From Chloroflexota bacterium (lineage in GTDB: Bacteria > Chloroflexota > Chloroflexia > Chloroheliales > Chloroheliaceae), in NCBI GenBank assembly GCA_028287745.1, contig JAQBPB010000134.1, forward strand, positions 1 to 37,261: a stretch of 37,261 nucleotides of DNA. Reading direction: 5' to 3'. A program made the position numbers and the translations under genes. The stretch's first letter is position 1, and every line of letters begins with the position of its first letter. Below, one piece after another: positions 6,778-14,452 of the stretch. The notes beneath the pieces were generated by a model. The model saw only the letters and a program-made list of their open reading frames with translations, ran no database searches and had not been told where the DNA came from.

Positions 6778-8016
6778 TTAAATAAAGAAATTCACCATGG
6801 AACTTAAAGGCGGGAAAAGCACCTGGAGCAATTCCCAGTCTTCCACTACCGGCACATTCAGGTCAGGGTAGAACCGGGCCAGTTCTTCCAGGGAACGGTA
6901 GCCCATGAGAATTTTTGGCAGTAAATCGGGCGGCAGGCCGATCCTGGGGTTCGGGTTGCCGGGCCGGTTCTCGGCGCTGACCAATTTTCCGCCTTCAAAG
7001 ACCAGTTGGACGCTGAAGCGGTAGAAGCTGAGTTCAACTTCCCGGCTGAGACCGGCCATAGGCGAAAGGGCCAGGCGGTTTTCAAATTCAGGCCCAAGCT
7101 GCCGGAAGGCCAGGGCCGGGTCAATTATCCGCACATAATTGCCGTAAGTCTCCCGCCGCCCCGGTTCCAGGGTAGCAATCCACCGGCTGAGTGGGTTATC
7201 ACGGACGGTGTTAATGCCCAGTTTTTCCAGGCCAGGTAAAGCGAGAGCCCGTTTGATAATGGCTTGCTGCCCCTTCAAATTCCCGGCAAACCTGGAGACG
7301 GTTACGCTATTGCCTTTGCCGTAGAGGCGGGCAGACGCGAGCGGCTGGCCCTGATCCAGGGCAATCCAGTCCTCAATCATGTTTTCTTCCCGGCGCCTGA
7401 CCCGGGCCGACCAGACCCAGCCTTCATCGGGAAGTGCCAGAGCAATATCCGCCTGGGCGGCAGTTTCGGCGTACATCCGGGCCAGGGCGGGCGCGTCACT
7501 TTCCTGGATAAGCCGGACCTCAAAGTCGGGTAAACCGGCCAGGCGGGGCTGGTGGACGCCAGGATAGAGAAAGCCAGGCCGGTAGTCTTCCAGGGCGTAT
7601 TCGTAACCGAAAAGCCGGTAGAAATAGGGGATGCCCATTATCAGGCTGAAGGCCAGGCCGCGTTCTTTTTGCCACTGTTCGAGGATGGCGAAATGCTGCC
7701 GGATCAGGCCCTGGCCCTGGTATTCCGGTAGGGTTGTTACAAACTCCGGGTTGCCAATGCGCAGGCGGGTCCGCCCTACTCGCAACTCTTGCTCAATCAG
7801 GCTTAGCGCCGATACCACCCGGCCGCCCGGTTCGACTACCACCAGGAAATCTTCCAGCCGCACTCCCGGATAGCCGCCATCCAGCAGGTAATTCATTTCG
7901 ACTTTGGTATCCAGTCCGAGCAACTGGGTATTGATGGCAAGCAGGCTGTCGCGGTCGGCTGGCGTGGCCCGGCGCAGGACCAGGCCACCGGGCAAGTCTA
8001 TTTTTAGGGGTTTCAT
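6778..8016 (-). CDS. Eis-like GNAT N-acetyltransferase
   Basis: 412 aa, ATG with AGGAAA upstream. The first GNAT domain (about 10-150) has the acetyl-CoA loop in LPEYQGQGLIRQH followed by the helix ending in GIPYFYRLFGYEYAL, a pattern typical of the Eis/enhanced-intracellular-survival family (PF13527). Residues of about 175-290 match a second GNAT-like half. The last 100 (LVFEGGKLVSAENRPGNPNPRIGLPPDLLPKILMGYRSLEEL) look like the sterol-carrier-like C-terminal domain of that family. Eis proteins acetylate lysines or amines, including aminoglycosides; the natural substrate here is unknown. The gene is 12 bp downstream of the membrane protein gene and 40 bp before the methyltransferase, so the three form one operon. 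Confidence 0.88.
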   Translation of the reverse strand: MKPLKIDLPGGLVLRRATPADRDSLLAINTQLLGLDTKVEMNYLLDGGYPGVRLEDFLVVVEPGGRVVSALSLIEQELRVGRTRLRIGNPEFVTTLPEYQGQGLIRQHFAILEQWQKERGLAFSLIMGIPYFYRLFGYEYALEDYRPGFLYPGVHQPRLAGLPDFEVRLIQESDAPALARMYAETAAQADIALALPDEGWVWSARVRRREENMIEDWIALDQGQPLASARLYGKGNSVTVSRFAGNLKGQQAIIKRALALPGLEKLGINTVRDNPLSRWIATLEPGRRETYGNYVRIIDPALAFRQLGPEFENRLALSPMAGLSREVELSFYRFSVQLVFEGGKLVSAENRPGNPNPRIGLPPDLLPKILMGYRSLEELARFYPDLNVPVVEDWELLQVLFPPLSSMVNFFI

Positions 8017-8028
8017 AGTTTTCCTGTT

Positions 8029-9948
8029 TTATTTAAGAATATAAAGGCTAATGCGTATTTTGCTGCCGTCCGGTTCCATTTCCTGCTCATCCGGTGGGCG
8101 GCCAAAGACCTGGTTTAAGGCAGCCTGCATCTGGAGGCGCTGCGGTTCGTCCAGCATCCACCAGTTAACAAACACATAAGTTACATTGGCCTGTTTTAGC
8201 TGGTCGGCGCTGCCGGTGGTCGCCGGTTGGCGCAGGGCTAAAGTCTTGAGGGCCGGGTTCTGGTCTACCAGGGGATTATCGGCTTGCCGGGCCAGGTAAC
8301 CGCCAACCATCGGTTTACTGTACGCCACCTGGGCGATATAAAAATGCGATGCCGGGCGTAAGGGCAGTTCTAAGACCGCATGTCCGGGATTAGGGTCCCG
8401 GATGGCCGCATTATATATCGGCGGGACGTTCGGGAAGGCCGTGGTGACATGCGGGGCGAATTCAAATAGAATGACCAGGCTGACCAGCCCGGCCAGGCCC
8501 AGCAGCAGCCAGCCCGGTGCGGGTGCTTTGCGCGCTTTTGCCAGCCGTTCACCGGCCAGGGAGGCCAGGCTTTTGAAGCCAAAGGCGGCCAGGATAGCCA
8601 GGGCCAGGACAACTACCAGGCCAAAGCGGGCCGGGGTCCTCATAATTGAGAAGAACGGCAAGTAGTAAAAAAAGGCATAGGGCAAGGGAATATTAAAATT
8701 AAAAACCGTAAATAGGGTTCGCCCGCCGATTGCCAGGATTGGCCCCAGGGCTAAAATCCCAAACGAAATCACACTTAACACCCAGAAACCTATACCGCCT
8801 GGATCCTCGGGTGGATTCTGCGGTCTTTGCTTTTTACGAAGGCGCAGCGCCGCGACCACGGCAACGGCAGCTAAAGCCAGCCCGGCAAAGCCCAGGTAAG
8901 TGGTTCGTTCCGCCGGGTTGCTGCTAAACTTCTGGGCCAGCCCTTTACTCCAGTTTCCCAGGACCGGGTGAAATTCGTAAGGGGTAATAAAACTCAAAAG
9001 GTCGGCGGAATAGAATATCGTCTCGCGGGGATCGTACTTGATGTTTTTATTGCTGCGGGCTTCGGCCAGCATGGGCAGCAGCACCGGGGAAGTCATCGCA
9101 CCAAAAATGACCAATACTAATACCAGGCGCAAGACTGGTCCCCGCAGCGTTTCGCGCCAGGTTTGGCGCTCCCGGTACAGCCGGTAAAGCAGGTACAGGC
9201 TGGTCATCATCCCCAGGAAAGCGGCCAGGGTCCATTCGGTCAGGGCGTTCATAGCCAGGAAAACCGCCGCAAGCAGGATATTCTGCCAGCGTTCTTTCCG
9301 GGAAAAGGCCGGACCGCTGTCAGCCGCTTTTAGCATGAAAAGCAGGTAAAAGGGCATCCACTGGATAGTTACAAAATTAAGCTGGCCGTTCAGGTGCGCG
9401 AAGTGAAAAGGGCTGAACCCGAAAATTAACCCGGCGATAAACGCGGCCGGTTTATGTTTTACGATGTAATCGGCCAGCAAAAACATACCGTAGGCCGAAA
9501 AGATATAGCCGAACAGGACCAGCGAGTTGTAGGCTCCCTGCAGGCTAAAGCCCAGCCATTGCAGCGGGATGGCTAAAACGCCGTCCAGGAAAGCCAGCGT
9601 GTGAAAATGAAGGCTGGCCCCGCCGGGGTAGTTTACATAATTAGTGTAAAAGGGGTTGGTAAAAAGTTCGGTCAGTGATTTCTTGACCCACCACAGGTCC
9701 CAGTAGAAAATCCAGCTATCCCCGCCAAAGGGGACCTCAGTGAAGAAACGGGCCATTAGCGGCTGCAAGTAATAAAGGGTAACCAGGGTATACAGCAAGA
9801 GCGCCAGGGCATGGGGCCAGACTCCGGCCCAGCGGCGAGTGCGGGATACGGCGGACGCCTGGCCGGTTTCAGTAGCCGGGGCCGGAGTGACGGGCTGGGC
9901 AGTATTGAAAATCTTTAGGGGCGCCGTAATAAACTTTAGACCGGGCAA
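8029..9948 (-). CDS. Polytopic membrane protein, GT-C glycosyltransferase-like
   Basis: 639 aa with about eleven or more hydrophobic segments from residue 45 to 510 and a soluble extracytoplasmic C-terminal part of about 120 residues. The first extracellular loop carries GGDSWIFYWDLWW, with an acidic pair in the place used by GT-C glycosyltransferases (PMT/ArnT/YfhO-like), and YPGG soon after. Such proteins transfer sugars from polyprenyl-phosphate donors on the outer face of the membrane. The acceptor is unknown and the assignment rests on topology plus this loop. No ATG lies near the N terminus: TTG 9948 gives a 40-residue Pro/Thr/Ala-rich lead before the first membrane segment, and a start slightly inside is possible. 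First gene of a three-gene unit. Confidence 0.7.
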   Translation of the reverse strand: MPGLKFITAPLKIFNTAQPVTPAPATETGQASAVSRTRRWAGVWPHALALLLYTLVTLYYLQPLMARFFTEVPFGGDSWIFYWDLWWVKKSLTELFTNPFYTNYVNYPGGASLHFHTLAFLDGVLAIPLQWLGFSLQGAYNSLVLFGYIFSAYGMFLLADYIVKHKPAAFIAGLIFGFSPFHFAHLNGQLNFVTIQWMPFYLLFMLKAADSGPAFSRKERWQNILLAAVFLAMNALTEWTLAAFLGMMTSLYLLYRLYRERQTWRETLRGPVLRLVLVLVIFGAMTSPVLLPMLAEARSNKNIKYDPRETIFYSADLLSFITPYEFHPVLGNWSKGLAQKFSSNPAERTTYLGFAGLALAAVAVVAALRLRKKQRPQNPPEDPGGIGFWVLSVISFGILALGPILAIGGRTLFTVFNFNIPLPYAFFYYLPFFSIMRTPARFGLVVVLALAILAAFGFKSLASLAGERLAKARKAPAPGWLLLGLAGLVSLVILFEFAPHVTTAFPNVPPIYNAAIRDPNPGHAVLELPLRPASHFYIAQVAYSKPMVGGYLARQADNPLVDQNPALKTLALRQPATTGSADQLKQANVTYVFVNWWMLDEPQRLQMQAALNQVFGRPPDEQEMEPDGSKIRISLYILK

Positions 9949-10076
9949 CTATTTGAGCCTTTCATAAATAAGGGCCGGTTTCCGCCGCTGCGTTTAATTT
10001 AAGCCGGGAAAGAAAACTCACTGACACATCCCTGAATACAATAGTCAAAAAATATAGAAGTTTTTTGCACGGTAAG

Positions 10077-10105
10077 ATTTTGCGCTATAAGGCCCCGACT
10101 GTCAA
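10077..10105 (-). promoter_or_regulatory. Candidate promoter of the GT-C/GNAT/methyltransferase unit
   Basis: On the minus strand a perfect TTGACA (10100-10105) is followed after 17 bases by CAAAAT (10077-10082). Transcription would start near 10070, about 120 nt before the TTG start at 9948. Confidence 0.5.
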
Positions 10106-10233
10106 GCAAGACTTAATTGTTAAGGGGGCTTTTCGGGGTTTAGTGCATTATATAAGGGAAAACCCGGCCCTGTTAGCGGCCAGCCCATCAAATAAAGCCT
10201 CTCCGTTAGAAGGTCCGGCTTTATATTGGCTCT

Positions 10234-10277
10234 AAATTAAAAGCCCCGGCCGGGTTCCCGGTCAGGGCTTTTAATTT
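10234..10277 (-). terminator. Terminator after the M50B-like gene
   Basis: Perfect 13-bp arms (10234-10246 with 10265-10277, AAATTAAAAGCCC type), 21 bp after the minus-strand stop at 10299. The arms are A/T rich at the base, so it could act in both directions. Confidence 0.85.
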
Positions 10278-10298
10278 CAGCTTTTACGGCCTTCTCAA

Positions 10299-11147
10299 TT
10301 ACTTTTTGCTGAGATATTCGTCGTAGCGGTCGAAGGTATTCGGCTCTTTAGGGCCGGAGTAAGGGCCGGTAGCCGGGCCATTAGAGGGTTGCGCTTTAAG
10401 GACAGCCCGTTTCAGGAACATAAACATCATAAACGCGCCGACCAAACCCCAGGCGACTGCCCAGATTATGGCGGGAATGCCGGTGTAAGTCGCCAGACCG
10501 ACCGCATCATTGAAACCCGTGTGGAAGGGGTTGGTGTTGGAAATAATCAAAAAGAACAGGTCCATCAGCGAGTAAAGACAGCTGAGTAGGGCCAGCACGT
10601 TGATTATAAAGGTTACTATAATATTGGGGGCGCGGTAAGCCGCCAGACCGGCCAGACCGGCCACGATGGCTACCATTATCAGGCTGCTAACATCGCGAAT
10701 GAAGAAAGCGGTTACCAGGATCAACCCGCCGGTGATAGCCCACAGTACCCGGCGGCGGGTGGTGGCTTTTTTAGATTCCAATAGCAGCATTCCGCCGAAA
10801 ATCACACTCCCCAGGTAGCCCGCCGAATATACCACGATAGCGCCGAGGGTCCCGGTAATGCCTACCTGGGCGACCCCACCACCGTTCCAGAACAATTTAA
10901 TGTCACCGGCTCCACCCCCCATTATGATGGAAGAAAGGCTATGACTTACCTCGTGAGCGGCGGTGGTGAAAATCCGGAAAGGAAAGAGAAAAGGGGTCCA
11001 CCAGAGCAATACCACAACCACAATAGCCAGGACCATGCCCAGGATAAATTCACCATCCAGCCCACGGGCGGCGGTTGCGCGGTTAATTCTGTTGCGGGCC
11101 AAACCGGTGAAAAACCGGCCCATCCCACGTTCTCGGCTGTCAAACAT
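10299..11147 (-). CDS. M50B-like integral membrane metalloprotease
   Basis: 282 aa from ATG 11147, chosen over GTG 11159 because GAGG lies six bases before the ATG. The zinc motif HEVSH is at residues 65-69, at the end of the first hydrophobic segment; five or six further membrane segments follow. FHTGFNDAVGLATYTG near residue 215 supplies the ND pair expected to give the third zinc ligand. This is the layout of the peptidase M50B-like family (PF13398), related to site-2 intramembrane proteases. Site-2 proteases cut membrane-bound regulators; M50B substrates are unknown. The basic, Ser/Pro-rich ends lie outside the fold. The gene is divergent from the PBP1A gene, from which it is separated by palindromic sites. 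Confidence 0.82.
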   Translation of the reverse strand: MFDSRERGMGRFFTGLARNRINRATAARGLDGEFILGMVLAIVVVVLLWWTPFLFPFRIFTTAAHEVSHSLSSIIMGGGAGDIKLFWNGGGVAQVGITGTLGAIVVYSAGYLGSVIFGGMLLLESKKATTRRRVLWAITGGLILVTAFFIRDVSSLIMVAIVAGLAGLAAYRAPNIIVTFIINVLALLSCLYSLMDLFFLIISNTNPFHTGFNDAVGLATYTGIPAIIWAVAWGLVGAFMMFMFLKRAVLKAQPSNGPATGPYSGPKEPNTFDRYDEYLSKK

Positions 11148-11180
11148 AATTTGCCTCACTCATACGGGTTGCATTCCTAT

Positions 11181-11266
11181 TGGTCACTCGACTCAAATGG
11201 TTACTCTGACCAGAGCCTTTTAAAAGGCAGGCAATTGTAAACATTGCTTGAAAACTTTACGTAAAG
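11181..11266. promoter_or_regulatory. Palindromes and direct repeats between divergent genes
   Basis: Perfect 14-bp palindrome GCCTTTTAAAAGGC at 11215-11228, perfect 12-bp palindrome CTTTACGTAAAG at 11255-11266, and direct repeats TGGTCACTC/TGGTTACTC at 11181-11189 and 11198-11206 with a TGGTCA/TGACCA inverted pair (11181-11186, 11207-11212). They lie between the divergent M50B-like and PBP1A genes and look like operators. Binding proteins unknown. Confidence 0.5.
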
Positions 11267-11329
11267 CGCCCTGCTTAAGTTTCGAAAAATAATTTTTAAG
11301 TTACATTCATAACCCGCTTTGGATTTATA

Positions 11330-11338
11330 TGCTATACT
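11330..11338 (+). promoter_or_regulatory. Extended -10 promoter for the PBP1A gene
   Basis: TGCTATACT, one mismatch from the extended -10 seen elsewhere, 72 bases before the ATG at 11410. No -35 is evident. Confidence 0.6.
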
Positions 11339-11409
11339 GATGAAATCTAAGCCAGTTTTTTCGGCTCTGATAAGTGTTTACAGTATTTGTAAGACCCAGG
11401 AGATTGTCC

Positions 11410-14163
11410 ATGCCACCTGGTGGTGGAACCCCCCAAAATCCTTTTCCAAATAATCGCCCGCCCGGTTCCATGCGTCGCCCGCCTGGTTCAGGCAGGCATT
11501 ATAACCCTTATGGTCCGAGCGGTTGGCGGCGTAGAGCGCCGTCCTGGTTGATAGATTACCAGTTGCTCAAGCCCAAACCTAAAAAGACCGGCTGGATCTG
11601 GGTGCTGGCGGGTATGATTTTCTTTTCTTTCGCCATAGTAATCGCCGTGTCTATAGTTGGTATCGTCTCGCCTCTCACCATTGCCACTGCCGTATATTCC
11701 TCCCGCTACGAAAGTTTAAGCCTCGACAAAGACTATTCGCTTACTTTCGAAACGACCCGCATATACGACCGCAAAGGGGTATTGCTGTATGAGAAACAGC
11801 CTGAAGAAGGTTTGCGCGAATACGTAACTTACGACAAAATACCGCGCGTGCTGGTAGACGCGACTACCGCCGCCGAAGACCCCAGTTTCTTTGATAACCA
11901 GGGGGTTGACCCTTACGCAATTGGCCGGGCGGTTTACATTAACCTGAGCGGCCAGGGTTCTTCGGGAGCTTCGACCATCACCCAGCAGGTCGCCCGGCTA
12001 CTTTACCTGCCGCCGGAACAACGCGCACAGCTTAGCCCGAACCGTAAGATAGATGAAGCGATCCTGGCAATCAAGCTGACCGATACTCTTACCAAAGAAG
12101 CGATTCTCGAAAAATATTTCAATAATATTTACTACGGCAACCTGGCCTATGGTATCCAGGCCGCTTCCCTGGGCTATTTTGGTAAGGAAGCTAAAGACCT
12201 GGACCTGGCCGAAGCCTCAATGCTTGCCGGTCTGCCCCAGGCTCCCAGCGCTTACGACCCGACCCAGAACTACGAACTGGCCCGCAAGCGCCAGAAAATT
12301 GTGCTGGACTTGATGGTTAAATACAGCCGAATTACCCAGCCCGAGGCTGATACCGCTTTCCGGGTAGACCTGGCTTCGCAACTGGTTGACCGCCGCCAGC
12401 GAAAAGAATTTATCCGGGCGCCGCACTTTGTCAATTACATTTTGCAACAGCTCCAGGGTGAGGTAAAATCCAACCAGGTAGACCAGTTGGCTGCAGGCGG
12501 TCTAACCCTGGAAGAATTCAATAAGGGCGGCTTTGATATTTACACCACCATTGATATTGACCTGGTGGATAAAGCCCAATCCGTAGTTAAAGAAAATGTT
12601 GATGAGCTGAAGAAGCGCAAAGCTTCCAACGCAGCCCTGGTAGCTATCAAACCTGGCACCGGTGAAATATTGTCGATGGTCGGCAGTACCGACTATAACG
12701 ATACCAACAACCAGGGTCAGTTTAACGTGGCGGTGGCCCGCCGCCAGCCCGGTTCGGCCTTGAAACCTTTAACTTATGCCTTTGCTATGACCAAAGGTTG
12801 GACCGCCGCAACGGTCCTGGCCGATGTCAGGACCGAATTTCCCAGTGGCGGCCCCACACCCTACCTTCCCCAGAACTTTGATAACCAGACGCGCGGCCCG
12901 GTAACACTCCGTAACGCACTGGGCAGTTCTTTGAACATTCCGGCAGTTAAGGCTCTTCAATTTGATGGGATTGAAAACTTCATCAACCAGGCCAGGGAGA
13001 TGGGCGTTACCTTCCAGTATGGCCCGGAACGTTACGGACTGACCCTGACGTTGGGCGGCGGTGAGGTCCGCTTGCTTGACCTGGTAGGCGCCTACTCGGT
13101 ATTTGGTAACCTGGGCGAAAAAGTTGATACGGTTTCGTTCCTGAAAGTTACCCGCCACGATAAAATGATCTACGAGTACAAACCGGCGGAAGCCAAGCGT
13201 AAGAGCGTTTTATCGCCCCAGGTTTCGTATATCATTACCGATATTCTTTCTGATAATAATGCCCGGTTGCTGGCGTTCGACCGGAATAACCCGCTGGTGC
13301 TGGACCGCCCGGCGGCGGCCAAGACCGGTACTTCCAACGACTTCGTGGATAGTTGGACGGTTGGCTATACCCCGGACCTGGTCGTGGGGGTGTGGGTAGG
13401 CAATAACAACAATAAACCGATGGATGGCGTGGCCGGGTCGGTCGGTGCCGGTATAGTCTGGAACGACTATATGACTTCGGTTTATAAGGATCCTAAACTG
13501 GCCCTGGCTGTCAAGCCGGATGGTAATTTCCAGCGCGACTTTACCCGGCCTGGTGACGTTGAAGAAGTGACGGTTTGTGTTGAGAGCGGTCTTTTACCTA
13601 ATGACGCCTGCCCTCAGAAGCGCAAAGAATTATTCCCCAAGAAAGATGTACCGACTAAAGTTTCTGATATTCACCGGCTGGTTAAGGTCGCCAGGATGGG
13701 TTCCAGGGTAGTTACCAGCACAGCACCGGATAGCACGCCTGGCAGAACTACAGTGGTCGGGCAAACCGGGACCGAGTGTATTCCGGATGCCAGTTGGCCT
13801 GCCAGCCTGGTCGAAACAAAACTTTTCTATGTCTACCCGCCTGAGTTGCAAGATTGGGCCTTAAAGCAGGGCCGCCGCCCGCCACCAATCACGCCTTGCG
13901 GTACGTATGTCCCGCCAACACCAACTCCGGCCCCAAGTCCGTCTCCTGCGCCGTCGCCAACGGTTGACCCGAATGCGACTCCGGCCCCGGACCAGGGCCA
14001 GCAGCCGCCTCCGATCAGGACACCGGCCGGGCCGCCCCCGATTTCGCTGCCGCCGGAGTTCCAGCCTCCGGCGACACCGACACAACGGGCTAACCCTAAC
14101 CCGACACCTACCAAAACACCGGCAAAGCCCCCGGCGCCACCCAGCGTGACACCTAAACCGTAG
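11410..14163 (+). CDS. Class A penicillin-binding protein (PBP1A-type)
   Basis: 917 aa from ATG 11410, which has AGGAGA six bases upstream; the frame runs back to GTG 11374 without such a site. Order: Pro/Gly/Arg-rich cytoplasmic tail (1-60), one membrane anchor (61-88), GT51 glycosyltransferase (about 115-300) with catalytic Glu156 in AAEDPSFF and the GASTITQQ motif at 186-193, then a transpeptidase with S449-A-L-K452, S507-L-N509 and K638-T-G-T. Both active sites are intact, so it should polymerise lipid II and cross-link stem peptides outside the membrane. A region with two Cys (VCVESGLLPNDACP) and about 100 residues of Pro/Thr/Ser follow. Such a tail suggests a wall-spanning linker. Ends in a strong terminator. 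Confidence 0.96.
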   Translation: MPPGGGTPQNPFPNNRPPGSMRRPPGSGRHYNPYGPSGWRRRAPSWLIDYQLLKPKPKKTGWIWVLAGMIFFSFAIVIAVSIVGIVSPLTIATAVYSSRYESLSLDKDYSLTFETTRIYDRKGVLLYEKQPEEGLREYVTYDKIPRVLVDATTAAEDPSFFDNQGVDPYAIGRAVYINLSGQGSSGASTITQQVARLLYLPPEQRAQLSPNRKIDEAILAIKLTDTLTKEAILEKYFNNIYYGNLAYGIQAASLGYFGKEAKDLDLAEASMLAGLPQAPSAYDPTQNYELARKRQKIVLDLMVKYSRITQPEADTAFRVDLASQLVDRRQRKEFIRAPHFVNYILQQLQGEVKSNQVDQLAAGGLTLEEFNKGGFDIYTTIDIDLVDKAQSVVKENVDELKKRKASNAALVAIKPGTGEILSMVGSTDYNDTNNQGQFNVAVARRQPGSALKPLTYAFAMTKGWTAATVLADVRTEFPSGGPTPYLPQNFDNQTRGPVTLRNALGSSLNIPAVKALQFDGIENFINQAREMGVTFQYGPERYGLTLTLGGGEVRLLDLVGAYSVFGNLGEKVDTVSFLKVTRHDKMIYEYKPAEAKRKSVLSPQVSYIITDILSDNNARLLAFDRNNPLVLDRPAAAKTGTSNDFVDSWTVGYTPDLVVGVWVGNNNNKPMDGVAGSVGAGIVWNDYMTSVYKDPKLALAVKPDGNFQRDFTRPGDVEEVTVCVESGLLPNDACPQKRKELFPKKDVPTKVSDIHRLVKVARMGSRVVTSTAPDSTPGRTTVVGQTGTECIPDASWPASLVETKLFYVYPPELQDWALKQGRRPPPITPCGTYVPPTPTPAPSPSPAPSPTVDPNATPAPDQGQQPPPIRTPAGPPPISLPPEFQPPATPTQRANPNPTPTKTPAKPPAPPSVTPKP

Positions 14164-14174
14164 CCAGTAGGTTT

Positions 14175-14224
14175 AAAAGGCAACAGGTCTGCTACCCTGA
14201 TAAAAGCAGACCTGTTGCCTTTTT
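14175..14224 (+). terminator. Intrinsic terminator after the PBP1A gene
   Basis: A perfect 19-bp stem (14175-14193 with 14205-14223) with A4 and T5 flanks, 12 bases after the stop codon. Confidence 0.95.
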
Positions 14225-14397
14225 GTTACGGGACTAATCCCCGTCACACCTTTAGATAAAGCTTTACCATTTGAGGGCCGGGTTAATCAGGTACGCAACC
14301 GGCGTATTTTTATACTGGTATCCGGGCCTGGAAGTATAAGCGGTTAACCTTACAAGATTAATAAACTTGAAAAGCTCAAGGAAGGTCTAAGCAATTC

Positions 14398-14444
14398 GAA
14401 GACATTAAAAAACCACTCATAACGAGTGGTTTTTTAATGTCTTC
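14398..14444 (-). terminator. Terminator after the SH3b protein gene
   Basis: Perfect 21-bp inverted repeat with a 5-base loop (14398-14418 with 14424-14444), containing A6/T6 inside the arms. It lies 9 bp after the minus-strand stop at 14453 and is symmetric enough to act both ways. Confidence 0.9.
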
Positions 14445-14452
14445 AGGTTGGG

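Larger units (their letters stand above)
9949..10298. other. 350-bp intergenic region with hairpins and a promoter, no ORF
   Basis: No coding frame is seen. It holds the minus-strand promoter at 10077-10105, the terminator at 10234-10277, an 8-bp hairpin (10192-10199 with 10217-10224, ATAAAGCC/GGCTTTAT), a CTTAA/TTAAG hairpin at 10112-10124 nested in CCCCGA/TCGGGG (10093-10098 with 10133-10138), and a second minus-strand TATAAT at 10147-10152. Confidence 0.45.

Noticed and set aside
13833..14183. 116-codon Gly-rich frame opposite the PBP1A tail
   Set aside because: It is the complement of the Pro/Thr-rich PBP1A C terminus and shows only the mirrored composition.
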